In this document: piece by piece, positions 46,859-58,177 of the stretch
How positions within the stretch are numbered: the stretch's first letter is position 1
How the letters are laid out: the number at the start of each line of letters is the position of its first letter
Origin: Chelonoidis abingdonii
Lineage: Eukaryota > Chordata > Testudines > Testudinidae
Direction of reading: 5' to 3'
Length of the DNA: 64,000 nt
Assembly: GCF_003597395.2 (NCBI RefSeq)
Contig: NC_133771.1
Location: 60,789,541-60,853,540, forward strand
Translations under genes and position numbers: made by a program
The notes under the pieces: generated by a model
Told to the model about the DNA's origin: nothing
The model's input: only the letters and a program-made list of their open reading frames with translations
Database searches by the model: none

Positions 46859-48483
46859 AATACACAGATGATCTTTCATATACTTGTTCTAGCTTTGATT
46901 TAATTTGATATGGGTCACTGCATGGCATTCTGAAATGGAATGAGTTGGAATTATTGCTAATTTTCTGAATGTAGTGCCAGATATCTAGGGACCCTACCAG
47001 GGTTGGATCAGGGTCAAGAGCTTTGCTTCATGGACAAAAATGGTGCAGGCCAGAAGGCAACAGCTGCACACCTTATGTAGCCATTTACATCTGTGCAAAG
47101 TGAGTGCAAATGGCATGTGAGATGTTGCCACATTGATCATCAAGTGTTTCATAGCCAATTAGCACTCAACGTGCACAGGTGTAAGTGACTAGAGAAGGTG
47201 CCAGTCAATAGAGAATCTGTCTTTGCCTAAGGTTGAAAAACTTAATCTGCCATTGATCTGGTAAAAATAGCTACAGGCTTCTTCTCATTAGCAAGACCAT
47301 AGAAAGTGTGTATGTAAATAGCTTGTGTGACTCTCTTTATGTATTTAGTGTGCTAGTTTTTATTTCAACCACAGGACTGTTCCCCTCCTATGTTTTAATT
47401 TGGAGCTGGAGTGCATCACATCTCTGGCTTCTGATATAGTAGACAAAGCATCATCTTCACCCGAAGACTGTTTCACATAAATATAGTATTTCCGGCTCCT
47501 TTCTTGAATTTTAAAACTACTATAGCTAATCAGATTGATTCCAGACGATCAGGAGGCAGAACTGATTTACAGCTCTGCTCCAACATGAGCTGAGGGGGAT
47601 CGGGCCACATCTGGATAAGTTTGAATTTTAGCAATATTGTGATTTACTGTTGACTTAAAAAAAATTAGACTTGATACTTGTGTTAAACCAATAGCTATTG
47701 GGAAAACACAGTGGTTATTTTTTATAACATTTTGTAACAATGTTAACTTCCCATTGTAAATGATTATCTATCAATCATATTATAGCATGCTTATTATTGT
47801 GTTATCTGTTCATTTGCAGACACTAGGTCAAGAAATAGTATAAATATCAGTGATAGTCATCCTGGCAATGATCTTTGTGGTCATTTAATTGAAATCAAAT
47901 CATTAAAAGCATCAGGTATGCATCGCAGTTCTGCAGTCACCAGTGAGGAAAATAACACAATAGGAAGCAACACCTTCATAAAAGAAAAGCCTGCCCCACA
48001 CTGTTAGTCTAAGAAAAACATTTGGCTAACATCAGGATAGCAACTAAATAACAAGACACAAGTGGATAGGCAGCCAATTTTTAAGTACTGTTTAGGTCTG
48101 CAAGGGATGTGGTTATTTGATTGATGACTGAAAATGTGGGGGTGAAGGTGGGAAAAACACTTTTCATAAAGTTAATCTTCCTATTTTTGGCTGCCATATA
48201 ATACCAGTAGGAGATGGAGTCTCCTGTCTTTGACCTGTTTTTCTTAGAGCTGGTAGCTTCTTTGGATCATATCCTAGTTTGATCTTAAGTTCTGCCTCTG
48301 GTTTTATTGGCACCAGGATTTAGCCATTTATGGCTAGATTTTTTAAATGCATTTAGGCAACTAACTCCCATGTATAATTGGTAAAATGTACTGACTTCCT
48401 CCTCTGGTTTAAAAGATAAGATAAAAAGCTGAGGTGGTTTATTATTTTATCTGATTGGCTCATTCATCCATCCCTCCATGAAC
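46481..48483. other. No gene recognised; includes a GA repeat
   Basis: Apart from the microsatellite at 46828-46854 nothing is supported. Around 47765-47950 an AT-rich stretch lacks repeat signatures and contains TTAATTGAAATCAAATCATT. Confidence 0.4.
46828..46854. repeat. (GA)n microsatellite
   Basis: About 13 uninterrupted GA units. Confidence 0.9.
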
Positions 48484-48995
48484 AAATTCAGGCTGGAAAT
48501 TAGAAGGTTTCTAACTAGCAGATGAGTGAGGTTCTGGAACAGTCTTACACCAGGACTTGGGGGGTGAGGGGGGGACAAACAACTTAATTCAATTTAAGAG
48601 AGAGATGGACAAATTTCTGATCGTGATTGTATAATGGGGTTCCTTGTGATGGCAGGGGGCAGGGTTGTATAGTCCTGGGACTTACTTCCAGTTTATATCT
48701 TAAAGTCCTAAAAACTCATGCTTCAGGGTTTCACGGCCAGCCATCTGGAGGGCCAAAAAGGGATTCCCAATGTATTTTTTTGTCTCCTTCCTCTGAAGCA
48801 TTGAAGATGGCTATGGCTGGAGATGGGACGTTGATGGGGTGGGCCAGGGGCTATGAGAAGGCACCAAGCATTCTGTCCCTCAGGTAGTTGGTTGGTTGGT
48901 TTAGTGTGTCAGTGCTGAGTGGTATTGGGTCATGATACACAGAAGGTCAGACTAAATGATCTGCTGCTTCCTTCTGGCCTTAAACTCTATGACTG
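48484..48995 (+). mobile_element. CR1 LINE 3' end
   Basis: A remnant of the end of ORF2 (FWNSL-like followed by a stop region) precedes a CR1 3' untranslated stretch that ends GGTCAGACTAAATGATCTGC, CTTCTGGCCTTAAACTCTATG. The 86-codon frame at 48627-48887 is untranslated CR1 sequence, not a gene. Confidence 0.7.
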
Positions 48996-49349
48996 TGTTT
49001 CATGGTAGTAAGAATCTATTCTCATTTGTGGTACCTATTGCCAGCATCACTTAGCTTCTCTTTGTGGTACTCTCCACCCTATCACTCAAGAGAAAATGCT
49101 CATACTCTATGAGATATCCTTGTTGACACATCTCCAGTTATAGCAAATTGGGAGAGAGGACACAAAGGATAAAATCTATAAAGATCTCTGAATATGACAG
49201 TAAAAGGTCAAGACAGTGTGGAAAAACACACACTATTAGAATATATTAAATATGGTAGATTACAGTTAAGGCAGGGAAAGAAACTGAGAAAAGCAAGGAT
49301 ATCTTCAGCCTGTATGCTGCTGTTACTCACCTCCATGGCAGCATGACAT
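48996..49349. other. No feature recognised
   Basis: AT-rich spacer between two CR1 copies in opposite orientation. Confidence 0.4.
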
Positions 49350-49545
49350 GTAAGAACATAAGTGATCCATTGTCCATGCCCAGCTTCTGGCAAACGGAGG
49401 ATAGGGACGGCATCCCTGCCCATCCTGGCTAATAGCCATTGATGGATCTATCCTCCATGAATTTATCTAGTTCTGTTTTCAACCCTGTTATAGTCTTGGC
49501 CTTCACAACACCCTCTGGGAAAGAGTTCCACAGGTTGACTGTAGT
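49350..49545 (-). mobile_element. CR1 LINE tail
   Basis: AAGAACATAAGTGATCCATT (with an internal deletion), CCAGCTTCTGGCAAACGGAG, TAATAGCCATTGATGGATCT, GAGTTCCACAGGTTGACTGT are the reversed turtle CR1 3' region. Confidence 0.75.
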
Positions 49546-50266
49546 TATAGAGAGTTAATTAACCAATTACTCCATAACCCAAAAACCTACAGAGTTTGAA
49601 AATACTGATGTATCTAGTCATCCTACAGTTTCATGTAGGTTGAGAGAGAAATATTTAGAGCACTAATAGTGCAATGCATTTGTTAATAACTATCAAAGTG
49701 CAAATTCACCGCTGGTGTGTCACTGAATTCAGTGGAGTTGCATCCTCTTACAACAACAGTGAATTTGACCCTAGTATATGTAATGTATGAAGATGACCTG
49801 CTGAAATGCCAGAGCATGATTAATCTTATTTAAGGTGATCTCTGCATGCCTTTTTCAAATGAACAGAGTGCATTTAACATCATTATTGATGAAAGAGCAT
49901 GTCTGAATATCACCATGCATTTTGCCCCTGAAGGCACTTTGCTATGGAGATCATACATTTGGCCAAGTAGCTCTCTGAGTCCTATTATTTGAAAGTACCA
50001 CTGTTAACATGACCAACGTAATAACACTGTACAGGTATTGATTACCTCACATTCATCCCTCTGCTTGCCCTGCTTTTTTGGCACTTCCAAACCCATCTGA
50101 TGCAGGGAGAGAGTCAGGTAGTTACTAAAAAATGAATCTCCTTCTCTCTCACACAGGAATGCGGCAAACCGTAATAACATTAGACTACTGGGCTGGAATG
50201 ACCACAGTTTTTACAGAGCTTACGTTTAAATCTACAAAGCAGGATGTACTGTGCTTTATTTGACAC
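49546..50266. other. No gene; ancient repeat trace
   Basis: GAATTCAGTGGAGTTGCATC near 49725 belongs to the ancient CAATGG/CAGTGG-type repeats. No other feature is supported. Confidence 0.35.
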
Positions 50267-51367
50267 AGTCACAGTTCTGGGAAACTGCATCTGTATTTTC
50301 CCTCAGTGGTCCAGCAAGGGCATCCACTCTCAGGCTTCTGCCCTCCCACCCCTGCACTATGTTGCCCTCCAAGGTGGGGGACACATGTCCCTTTCCCTTC
50401 TGACTTGGATATTTCCAGGCTGCACAGTTCCCTGCCCATACTGTGTTATTTCCAGCAAAGGTCAGGCTGCCCAAGCAGAACCTGCTTGCTTTCTTCTTTA
50501 GAGACAGTTAACAGGTGCAGTTGCTACAGATGTAAGTTACCACCCAGCACTTCCTATGCAAGCCTATTTTATTCTTAAGGTAAAAAGCATTAAATAGAAA
50601 ACATGAAAAACAATAGAAGCACCTAAACACATGCTAATAAGCTTACCAGAGTTAGTCCCAGCCCTGACATGGATTCTGGCAGGGGAAGTCCTTCAACATC
50701 CAAATCCAAGGAGATTCCTTATGGTTACAAGTTCATAACAGCTTCAGGTCAGAATAAGCACACTCATAACATGTTTAGTTCACCTTTTACACAGTTCAGA
50801 GGTCTCTGAACTGGAGTTTCTAGGAGCAGGTAATTAATAGACAGTGGGTTTTCCTCTCCAGGCTGTAGCTTGAAAAGGGAGGATTTGAAGTGGGTTATTT
50901 GCATTCTCCAGGTACTAAAGTCCTTTGAAATTCTTTATACCTTCCAGAGAGTGCATTAATCCTACACAGGCCTGGCCTACACTAAAAAGTTAGGTCACCC
51001 AGCTAGGTCACTCAGGGGTGTGAAAAATCGCATGATGTAGTTAAGCCGACCTAACTCCCAGTGTAGGTCAGTGGAAGAATTCTTCTGTTGATCTAGCTAC
51101 TGCCTAGAGGGGTGGTGGATTTACTAGAGGGAACTTCTCCCATTGACATTGATAGTGTCTACACTACATTGAAGCGTTCAGCTGCAGCTCTGCCACTGTC
51201 GCGTTTCAAATGTAGATAAGCTCACAATCTCCCAGAGAAGGGATATACATACAATTCCACAATAACACATACACAATTGAATTTTAATACAATGGGCCTC
51301 AATAATGTCAATCATGATGCAATAAAGTTTAACTAAATGAATATAGTTTATTCAGGATATTATCAGA
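50267..51367 (-). mobile_element. Solo LTR, family A, second copy, carrying a MITE
   Basis: It aligns by eye with the LTR at 44340-45230 from its first bases (GTCACAGTTCTGGGAAACTG) to TTATTCAGGATATTATCA, where the terminal 25 or so bases are missing or diverged. Removing the MITE at 50969-51223 leaves about 845 bases, close to the 891 of the other copy. No internal region. Confidence 0.65.
50969..51223. mobile_element. PIF/Harbinger-type MITE inside LTR
   Basis: Starts AGGCCTGGCCTACACT and ends AAATGTAGATAAGCTC. The interior has AGCTAGGTCACTCAGGGGTG, TAAGCCGACCTAACTCCCAG and CCCATTGACATTGATAGTGT, the same family as the first part of 2514-2842. A clean 3-base duplication is not seen. Confidence 0.65.
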
Positions 51368-51878
51368 AACTCCCAAGCACAACCAGACACAATGAAAAAA
51401 CACATTTCCTCTATCTGCTACATATATCTTCAAGAAACATGCTTTATTTTCGTGACTGCATTTTCTGTTCCTCAGATACATTCTTATTTTCCATTCACTT
51501 GAAAGCAGAGTCCTTGAAAACTGATGAAAAGAAACATATATTGTCCTGCAAGAGTAAGGGAGCTAAAATATCCTTGCAATTACACCATAGTATACATTAC
51601 GATGGCAGTTAGCTCTAACCAACAGAACTGCCAAGGAATTCAAAGAGAAAAACACGGGAGTTCTCAAATTATATTTGACTTCCCTCAATTATGTAAGATT
51701 ATTTACAAATGCTTGGTTACCACATTAATTTCTGTCTGTTAGTAAAGTGCTTTGTGATACATCATATAAAATTTCTGAATACAAAGAAACTGCATAGATG
51801 TGAAATTGAATTACAAATTTATTTAAGCTTTTAAACAGATAACAATCAAATGAACTCTGCTGTTAATCCAGGCAATGC
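51368..51878. other. No feature recognised
   Basis: AT-rich spacer. The frames at 51337-51742 lack motifs. Confidence 0.4.
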
Positions 51879-52172
51879 TGTCATAAGTAGATAGGTAAGG
51901 TAAGGGTTAAGTTTCTTTTACCTGGAAAGGGTAACCAAACACCTGACCAGAGGACCAATCAGAGAACTGGACTGGTTAAAGTCAGGGGCGGGAAATTGTA
52001 TACTCGGGGTCTTTTTTTGTTTTCTCGGCTGTGAGTAAACAAGGTTTCCTCCTAACTCCTTCTTATCTCAAATATTATACCAAAAGTCTGTGAGTACAAA
52101 GGAACCCAAAGCAATTCGGCTGTGAGGAGCTTTGGGTTGTATTTACAGATGTGGATTGCTGGGTCTTTGTTG
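51879..52172 (+). mobile_element. LTR (5' part), cut by the assembly gap
   Basis: Starts TGTCATAAGTAGATAGGTAA and continues with TTTCTTTTACCTGGAAAGGG, ACCAGAGGACCAATCAGAG (a CCAAT-box-like motif) and a TATA-like TTGTATACTCGG near 51997. It is the plus-strand partner of the LTR at 1227-1842 and akin to that at 63289. The remainder, and any internal retroviral region, would lie in or beyond the gap; the sequence after the gap is not recognisably LTR. Confidence 0.65.
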
Positions 52173-52662
52173 NNNNNNNNNNNNNNNNNNNNNNNNNNNN
52201 NNNNNNNNNNNNNNNNNNNNNNNNNNNNNNNNNNNNNNNNNNNNNNNNNNNNNNNNNNNNNNNNNNNNNNNNNNNNNNNNNNNNNNNNNNNNNNNNNNNN
52301 NNNNNNNNNNNNNNNNNNNNNNNNNNNNNNNNNNNNNNNNNNNNNNNNNNNNNNNNNNNNNNNNNNNNNNNNNNNNNNNNNNNNNNNNNNNNNNNNNNNN
52401 NNNNNNNNNNNNNNNNNNNNNNNNNNNNNNNNNNNNNNNNNNNNNNNNNNNNNNNNNNNNNNNNNNNNNNNNNNNNNNNNNNNNNNNNNNNNNNNNNNNN
52501 NNNNNNNNNNNNNNNNNNNNNNNNNNNNNNNNNNNNNNNNNNNNNNNNNNNNNNNNNNNNNNNNNNNNNNNNNNNNNNNNNNNNNNNNNNNNNNNNNNNN
52601 NNNNNNNNNNNNNNNNNNNNNNNNNNNNNNNNNNNNNNNNNNNNNNNNNNNNNNNNNNNNNN
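52173..52662. other. Assembly gap, 490 N
   Basis: Undetermined bases. The long frames spanning it are artefacts. Confidence 1.
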
Positions 52663-53969
52663 CTTAGAGAACTTCATGCTAGTACTTCATATTTGAACTC
52701 TAATGTTCAAATTGAGGATTAATACTATGACAAATGCTTTAAAAATCATCCCTAAGGCATCTGTCATATCTTAAATAATTTTTAATGTTTTTACAGTGTC
52801 TTCTAAGAGCGACCTGGCATATTCCTCCATATATGAAAACCTAGAGTCATTGCCAATTTTACAATATGCAATTTCCAAGAACTTTCTCATTTCTTAAAAT
52901 GGCAATTGTACTATTGTGTGGTAACAATGTAGATGTATTCAGATCTCCCAGGAAAGGGGTATTTTTCTCTTGTGTTGATGAAGGAATCTGAGTTAACAGG
53001 ACTCAGAAGTGGGGGGGCTCTGCCTTTCCAAAGATGGTTAAACAAAATCTCCTCTTTTTATCACACTTTCTTCTACACTTATCCCCATTTGGTCTATGGG
53101 AATTTTTTAACCAGAGGTACCATTGGTACCAGGTGTAAGGTACCATTGAAAGAGTATCAAAGACATTTTCTTTTATTGTACTATTGCTGGTCCACTTTTC
53201 CACATCACAGCCCATTCCTATGGGATAATTTGTCTATCCAAATCCATTCCCCACTGTGTCATATACAGACATTTTTGTGTTAGGAAAGGCATCTGCAAAG
53301 ATTGATATAAATTACATATACTTTTTTGTTTCCTAGTAGACTAGAAGCCATCTCTTCTATTAAAGTGACCTTTCTGTATAGAATGAAGGTGCTAGAAAGT
53401 TGAGAAACACAATGCTTAACTTGAAGATACTGCTACCAAGGGAGAGAGGGCCAAAGTTGCTTTTGATTTTTAAATAAGTTAGAACAACATTTTATTTCTG
53501 ATGTTTATTTGGCCATGACCTGTAAACCTTTTAAAACTTCCCAAATAAACAGTATATTTTATATATTGATGATAATGAAGATCTTTCCCTTTCTAGGTCA
53601 TCAGTATCATGCCGGGTTCAAGACACAGACTTATAAATGCACCTGAAGTGTGACACACTAGTCACTGAAGTGGCTTGTGAAGTACAGTAGGTGTACCTGT
53701 TCAGCAGAGATGGGCTGAAAATAGAAAATATTTTTCATAAAATTAAACAAACAAACCCCAAAACAAGCAAAAACACAACAAAAACCATTGTCCATCTTTT
53801 CTTTGTTTGGTCAAAATTCTTTTCAATAATAATTTTCTGACCATCTTTTCAATGCAGAAGAAAGATTTGAGTCATGAAGACATATACTGAATGATATTTA
53901 GTGGTCAAAATACTAAGTAAGATGTTAGGTTGTATAAAGTAGGATCACATACAGTATTATAGAAATATT
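52663..53969. other. No gene recognised
   Basis: The 116-codon frame at 52933-53283 shows no motif or splice support. An A/C-rich run (AAACAAACAAACCCC...) lies near 53742-53785. Confidence 0.4.
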
Positions 53970-54080
53970 GTATTGTTATTAATAATTATTTGTATTATTG
54001 GATTTCCCAGGAGCCCTAGTCATAAATGAGGACCCCTTTGTGCTAGGTGCTGTATAAACAGACAACAAAACAACAGTAAT
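53970..54080 (+). repeat. Ancient amniote interspersed repeat
   Basis: TTATTTGTATTATTGGATTT, CCCAGGAGCCCTAGTCATAA, GACCCCTTTGTGCTAGGTGC and TGTATAAACAGACAACAAAA match an old dispersed repeat common in sauropsids (word set GTGCTAGGTGCTGTACAAAC). The family name is not certain; MIR- or L2-like. Confidence 0.55.
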
Positions 54081-54512
54081 GGTATTATCCAGTATAAATC
54101 TCTCCACATCCTCACCGTGAATAGTGAGCCAGCTCCTCAATCAGTCTGAATTGGCCAAAAGCAAATGGAACTAAGTTGCTCTACACTATGTTAGGAATTG
54201 GCCTAGACTGTTCCATTTTGGTCATGTCATCACAAAAGGATATCCAAAAGGTTTGGATGACTATCTGAAGCTTGTGGTTTTAGAAAGTAGGCTGGCAAGA
54301 TCACAAGTTCAGACTCCCTCATGAGAATTCTGGTATTTCTGTGCTGCCATTGCTAGCCCTCCCCACTCTCAAAAAAAAAAATTCTGAGGAGAGTAAAACA
54401 AAAATAAATGTAATCAAGCTGAATGGAACCTCAGAAAAGTTTTGCTGGAGTTTGGTTGGCATGGCAGGTGAAGGTTCAAGCAGTGCTTCTCTTATAAGAA
54501 CTGGTTTGTTAC
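54081..54512. other. No feature recognised
   Basis: Spacer between two copies of the same ancient repeat; an A10 run near 54371. Confidence 0.4.
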
Positions 54513-54660
54513 TAATTACTTGTATTGTATTAGCACCTAAAGAACCCAGTCTCTGAGGCCCCACAGTGCAACATATATATTCACATAAATAAAAGACAGT
54601 CCCTGCCCCAAAGTGACTGCAATCTAAGTACATGATAAGATGCACCAAGTGAACGCAACA
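54513..54660 (+). repeat. Ancient amniote interspersed repeat, second copy
   Basis: TTGTATTGTATTAGCACCTA, GAACCCAGTCTCTGAGGCCC, AAAAGACAGTCCCTGCCCCA and TGACTGCAATCTAAGTACAT extend the family seen at 53970-54080 further 3'. Same orientation. Confidence 0.6.
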
Positions 54661-57600
54661 AATGGATGTGGGGGTGGACCAGGATTTGTTCATCCATTTG
54701 ATATCTCCATTTATGGAAATTTATGCAGACAAATCCCATAATGCCTAATGCACATAAATATCCACTAATAAAAACAGATAGTCCCTCTTTTCTGAAGTTT
54801 TTCAACACTATGCTGCTGCTTGAATCAGTAAGACTTCTTCATAATGAAGCTCCAAACATCATGAAAAGTTTCTTGCAGTACTTTATGTCATTGCGAATTC
54901 AGACGGTAGGGGATGATACCCATATGAGAATTGCTCTTCATTTTTGAACAGCTTGATGAAAGCATTTCAACCCTTAATATTAGAAAAGCCAGTACAATTT
55001 GCTGTACATCCTGACTCAACTTCTCATAAATCTCACACTCAACATACTTAATGCTAAGGACTTTCCAAAGTTTCAGCCTCCAACCAAAAACTATATGTTA
55101 CTAAACTAAACATTCTTGCTCTAGAGAAACAATAGCTACAGGCAAATTGTTTCAGTCATAAATCACACAGCAGGACACAATACAGTCTTGTAAAACTAAA
55201 GGCAAAAAATGCGAGCATGATGATAAGAAATCCCATTGAATAGATGGCTAACTTGTCTCAGGAAAACTCAGGTTGAGGCTCAAAGGAAGGGGAGAGAGCT
55301 CCGGACATTGTAGTTGTCAAAATCAATTGTGATGCCAGTTTTGTTTTATTTCCTTATTATGTTTAAAATTAATTGCAGTCCTTTGTAATTAAGATTAAAC
55401 AAATAAGAAAAACAAAGAGATCGCAGCTGGATCTTTAAAACCACAAAAGAATGACACATTTAATATAAAAAACTCATGTATTAATAACAAAACAAAACAA
55501 AAAGAAAAGAAAATGCAGAGCAGGAGTCTTATTTTAAAATAACCATCTGATAACATTTCTTTTTAAGTGTAAACAAGTAAAACTGAGAGCAAGAAACATG
55601 CAATTATAATCTAAGATTTTTAAATGGCCATTTGCAGTATACTAATTGTTGCAATATATTGCAGAAAAAAATACAAAATGAGCTTTTTGTACAGGCCTTG
55701 ATCTCATAAGAATCAACAGCCCTTGTAAATACTCTTGTACTTTTCATTACTAAAGTGTGATGAAAGCTGGCTTGCTGCTTGTGACTGCATCCTCTTTCAT
55801 TAAATAGCACAGTATCAAATGCTTTTGTGAAATTTACTCTTAGTATTTTTACTTTACCATTAGCAAATAATAGATAGCAAAAGTTACATGTAAATCCAAT
55901 AATTACAAAAAATCTCACTTTTTATAGTTCCATTCTTCTGAGAGGATCCTAAAATGAATCATCTGTGATGATGGGACTGACCATGAATCCCTTATGTCCA
56001 GTATGATTAAGTCCCCCTCAGAATGTGAGTCAAAAATTGAGAACATACATGTGCAAGAGTAGTTGAAAGTGTCCCCAAGCAAAGTGACCCTAGTATGTGT
56101 ATCACCTATGGTAACTACTGAGAGTAATATTTCACAGAAATGTCTTTAGGGGTACTGAAAGGGCAAGCAGGTCAATGACAAACCACGGACCATGTGACAC
56201 AGCAAAAGTGTTGGCTGCATTGTATTTTCTGTAGTTATGGAAGTCTTCACCCTCTCTGCGTCTGGAATTGACTGTGATTATCACATTTTATTTTCTTGGA
56301 TTGCTATACAGCTCAGAACAATGAAAAAGGAATGATTTGCATGAACTTTGCTTCATTTCTCTCACTTTCAGTTATTTTAATGTAATTTATTTTTATAAAG
56401 CAATCCCTCCTTGTTTCGTGCAGACTATAAACAATGAACTTTAGTTTGATTCTATTCCATGACCCTAATGTTATACCACCAGAGTTGACTAGTATAAGAA
56501 AAAGCATCAGGGGAGCAAACATCAACTACAAAGCAAGTTATTTAAGCTTACAAAGCCATTTGGCTTTAATAGAGCTCTGCTGATGAACACCAGCTAAGAA
56601 CTTGGCCCTCAGATTTTTGGAAACTATAGAGATGACAAGGCTTTTTAAATTGAACTTTGACACTGTTTTGTACCCCATCCCAAATACATAGTCTTTTTAA
56701 AATGTATCTAGTATCCCTTTATAGATACACTTTCTGTTTTAGCAGGCAGTTTTGTGCCTTCATGTATGAGTGGATTGTAATCATATGACAACAAAGAAAT
56801 GAGGAGTAAGTGACCACTTACCTACAGTACTCTACAATTTCCCATTGATAAGGGAAAAGAGGCTACAGCCAATGGCAACAACCTGAGCACAGATGTTGGG
56901 GGTGAAGAAAAGGGCTGATTGTACCATTCTGGCAACACAAAGGGACCTCAGCAGAAGCAATGGATGGCAATGGAGAAAGAAAGAAATTCTCACCTCCTCT
57001 CTATATAGGTAAATACTTATCTTGTCATTTTCCTAAGGAAATGTCCTTGCATGGGAAGCAACTAAGCATCTAGCTACCTTGCTGAGGTCTTTGGAGTTGT
57101 AAACAAGGTGCAGAGACAAATCACATAAAAATAATCCCACAAGATTAAGTACAACATCTAATTCTGGCAATGAAAGAATCTGAACAATTTCAATGAAGAG
57201 ATTATAAAAGATCACCCATAATCCTTGATATCTTATCCAGTTAATAAGTGTTACATAATGGCATCCCAATGGAAGTGGGCTTGAAAATTATGTGACTCTG
57301 CTGGCTAAGTGTAATATTTTGTTTGAATTTGCTTGCTGTGTTGTGTCATCATGATAAATATCATATTGGCCCAGTCCTCTGTGAGGTCAATTAGTAATAG
57401 ATGGGCTCCTGGAATATATAGAACATTTCAAAAATTGTTTTAGCCACCACTTTGTGTGCAAAATAGGGACGTATTCTCTAAAACATGTGTTCCCAAAATT
57501 GCAATGTGTGACCATCATAGTTTTCTTTAACTGCAACAAATAAAATCCTGTTTGATATTTAACCATTAACTCAGGAAACTAGAGCTTTTATAGCGGCTCA

Positions 57601-58091
57601 GGAAACCTCTTGGTGGAAGCTATTAACCATGCTTAATGCATCAAAAAACTGGATTGTAGGATGACTGGGATGTCTGAAGTCCCATAATTTGTTCTTGGGC
57701 ACTTACTTTGTAAAAAGTTATCTATATTCCAGATTCTGAGAGGAAGAGTTTACATGGGAATATGACCCTATGTTAAATTTAAAATGTAGGTTTCAAGTGG
57801 ATTTCTTACTGATGGGCTTCAAAGTTTCCTCTGTCAAGATGAAGATTCTAGAAGATCCCTCTTTGACTTCTAGCCCAGAGAGAGATTGAGACTGAGCTGG
57901 ACCTGGGGGCTGGAGGGCCAGGTTGTATAAGGCCTAAATAAATTGGACTCAGGAGGTAAATGTTTTAAACTATCTTTGGAGTGGCAGTGTGCAGTTTTTA
58001 AAGAGCCATCAAAGGAAGTAACAGAGGCAGAGCACTGCAGAGTGACCTTTTGCCATCAGGAGGTGCTAAGAAGGTGTCTGAGTCAGTTACA
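54661..58091. other. Repeat-poor stretch, no gene recognised
   Basis: Frames up to about 104 codons (minus strand 55604-55918) have no usable motif. The NFTKAFDTV words there resemble a reverse transcriptase motif but nothing follows in order. A-rich runs lie at 55484-55520. Confidence 0.4.
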
Positions 58092-58177
58092 GGCCTGATT
58101 TTTGTAAGTACTGAGCACCTGCATTGCCAGCTGACCTCAGAGAGCTGCATGCAATCAGCACCTCTGAAAATCAGTCT
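58092..58177. repeat. Ancient palindromic repeat
   Basis: GGCCTGATTTTTGTAAGTAC with TGAGCACCTGCA pairs imperfectly with TGCAATCAGCACCTCTGAAA and ATCAG. Typical of the old foldback family whose arms end in CTGATTTTCAG and carry GCTCAGCACC. Confidence 0.6.

Noticed and set aside
48627..48887. 86-codon plus frame as a gene
   Set aside because: It lies in the untranslated 3' region of a CR1 copy.
52075..52722. Frames of about 180-200 codons
   Set aside because: They run through 490 undetermined bases and are artefacts of the gap.
55604..55918. Minus frame with NFTKAFDTV, like a reverse transcriptase motif
   Set aside because: No neighbouring polymerase motifs follow in order and no CR1 untranslated sequence is present; likely coincidence or too decayed to call.
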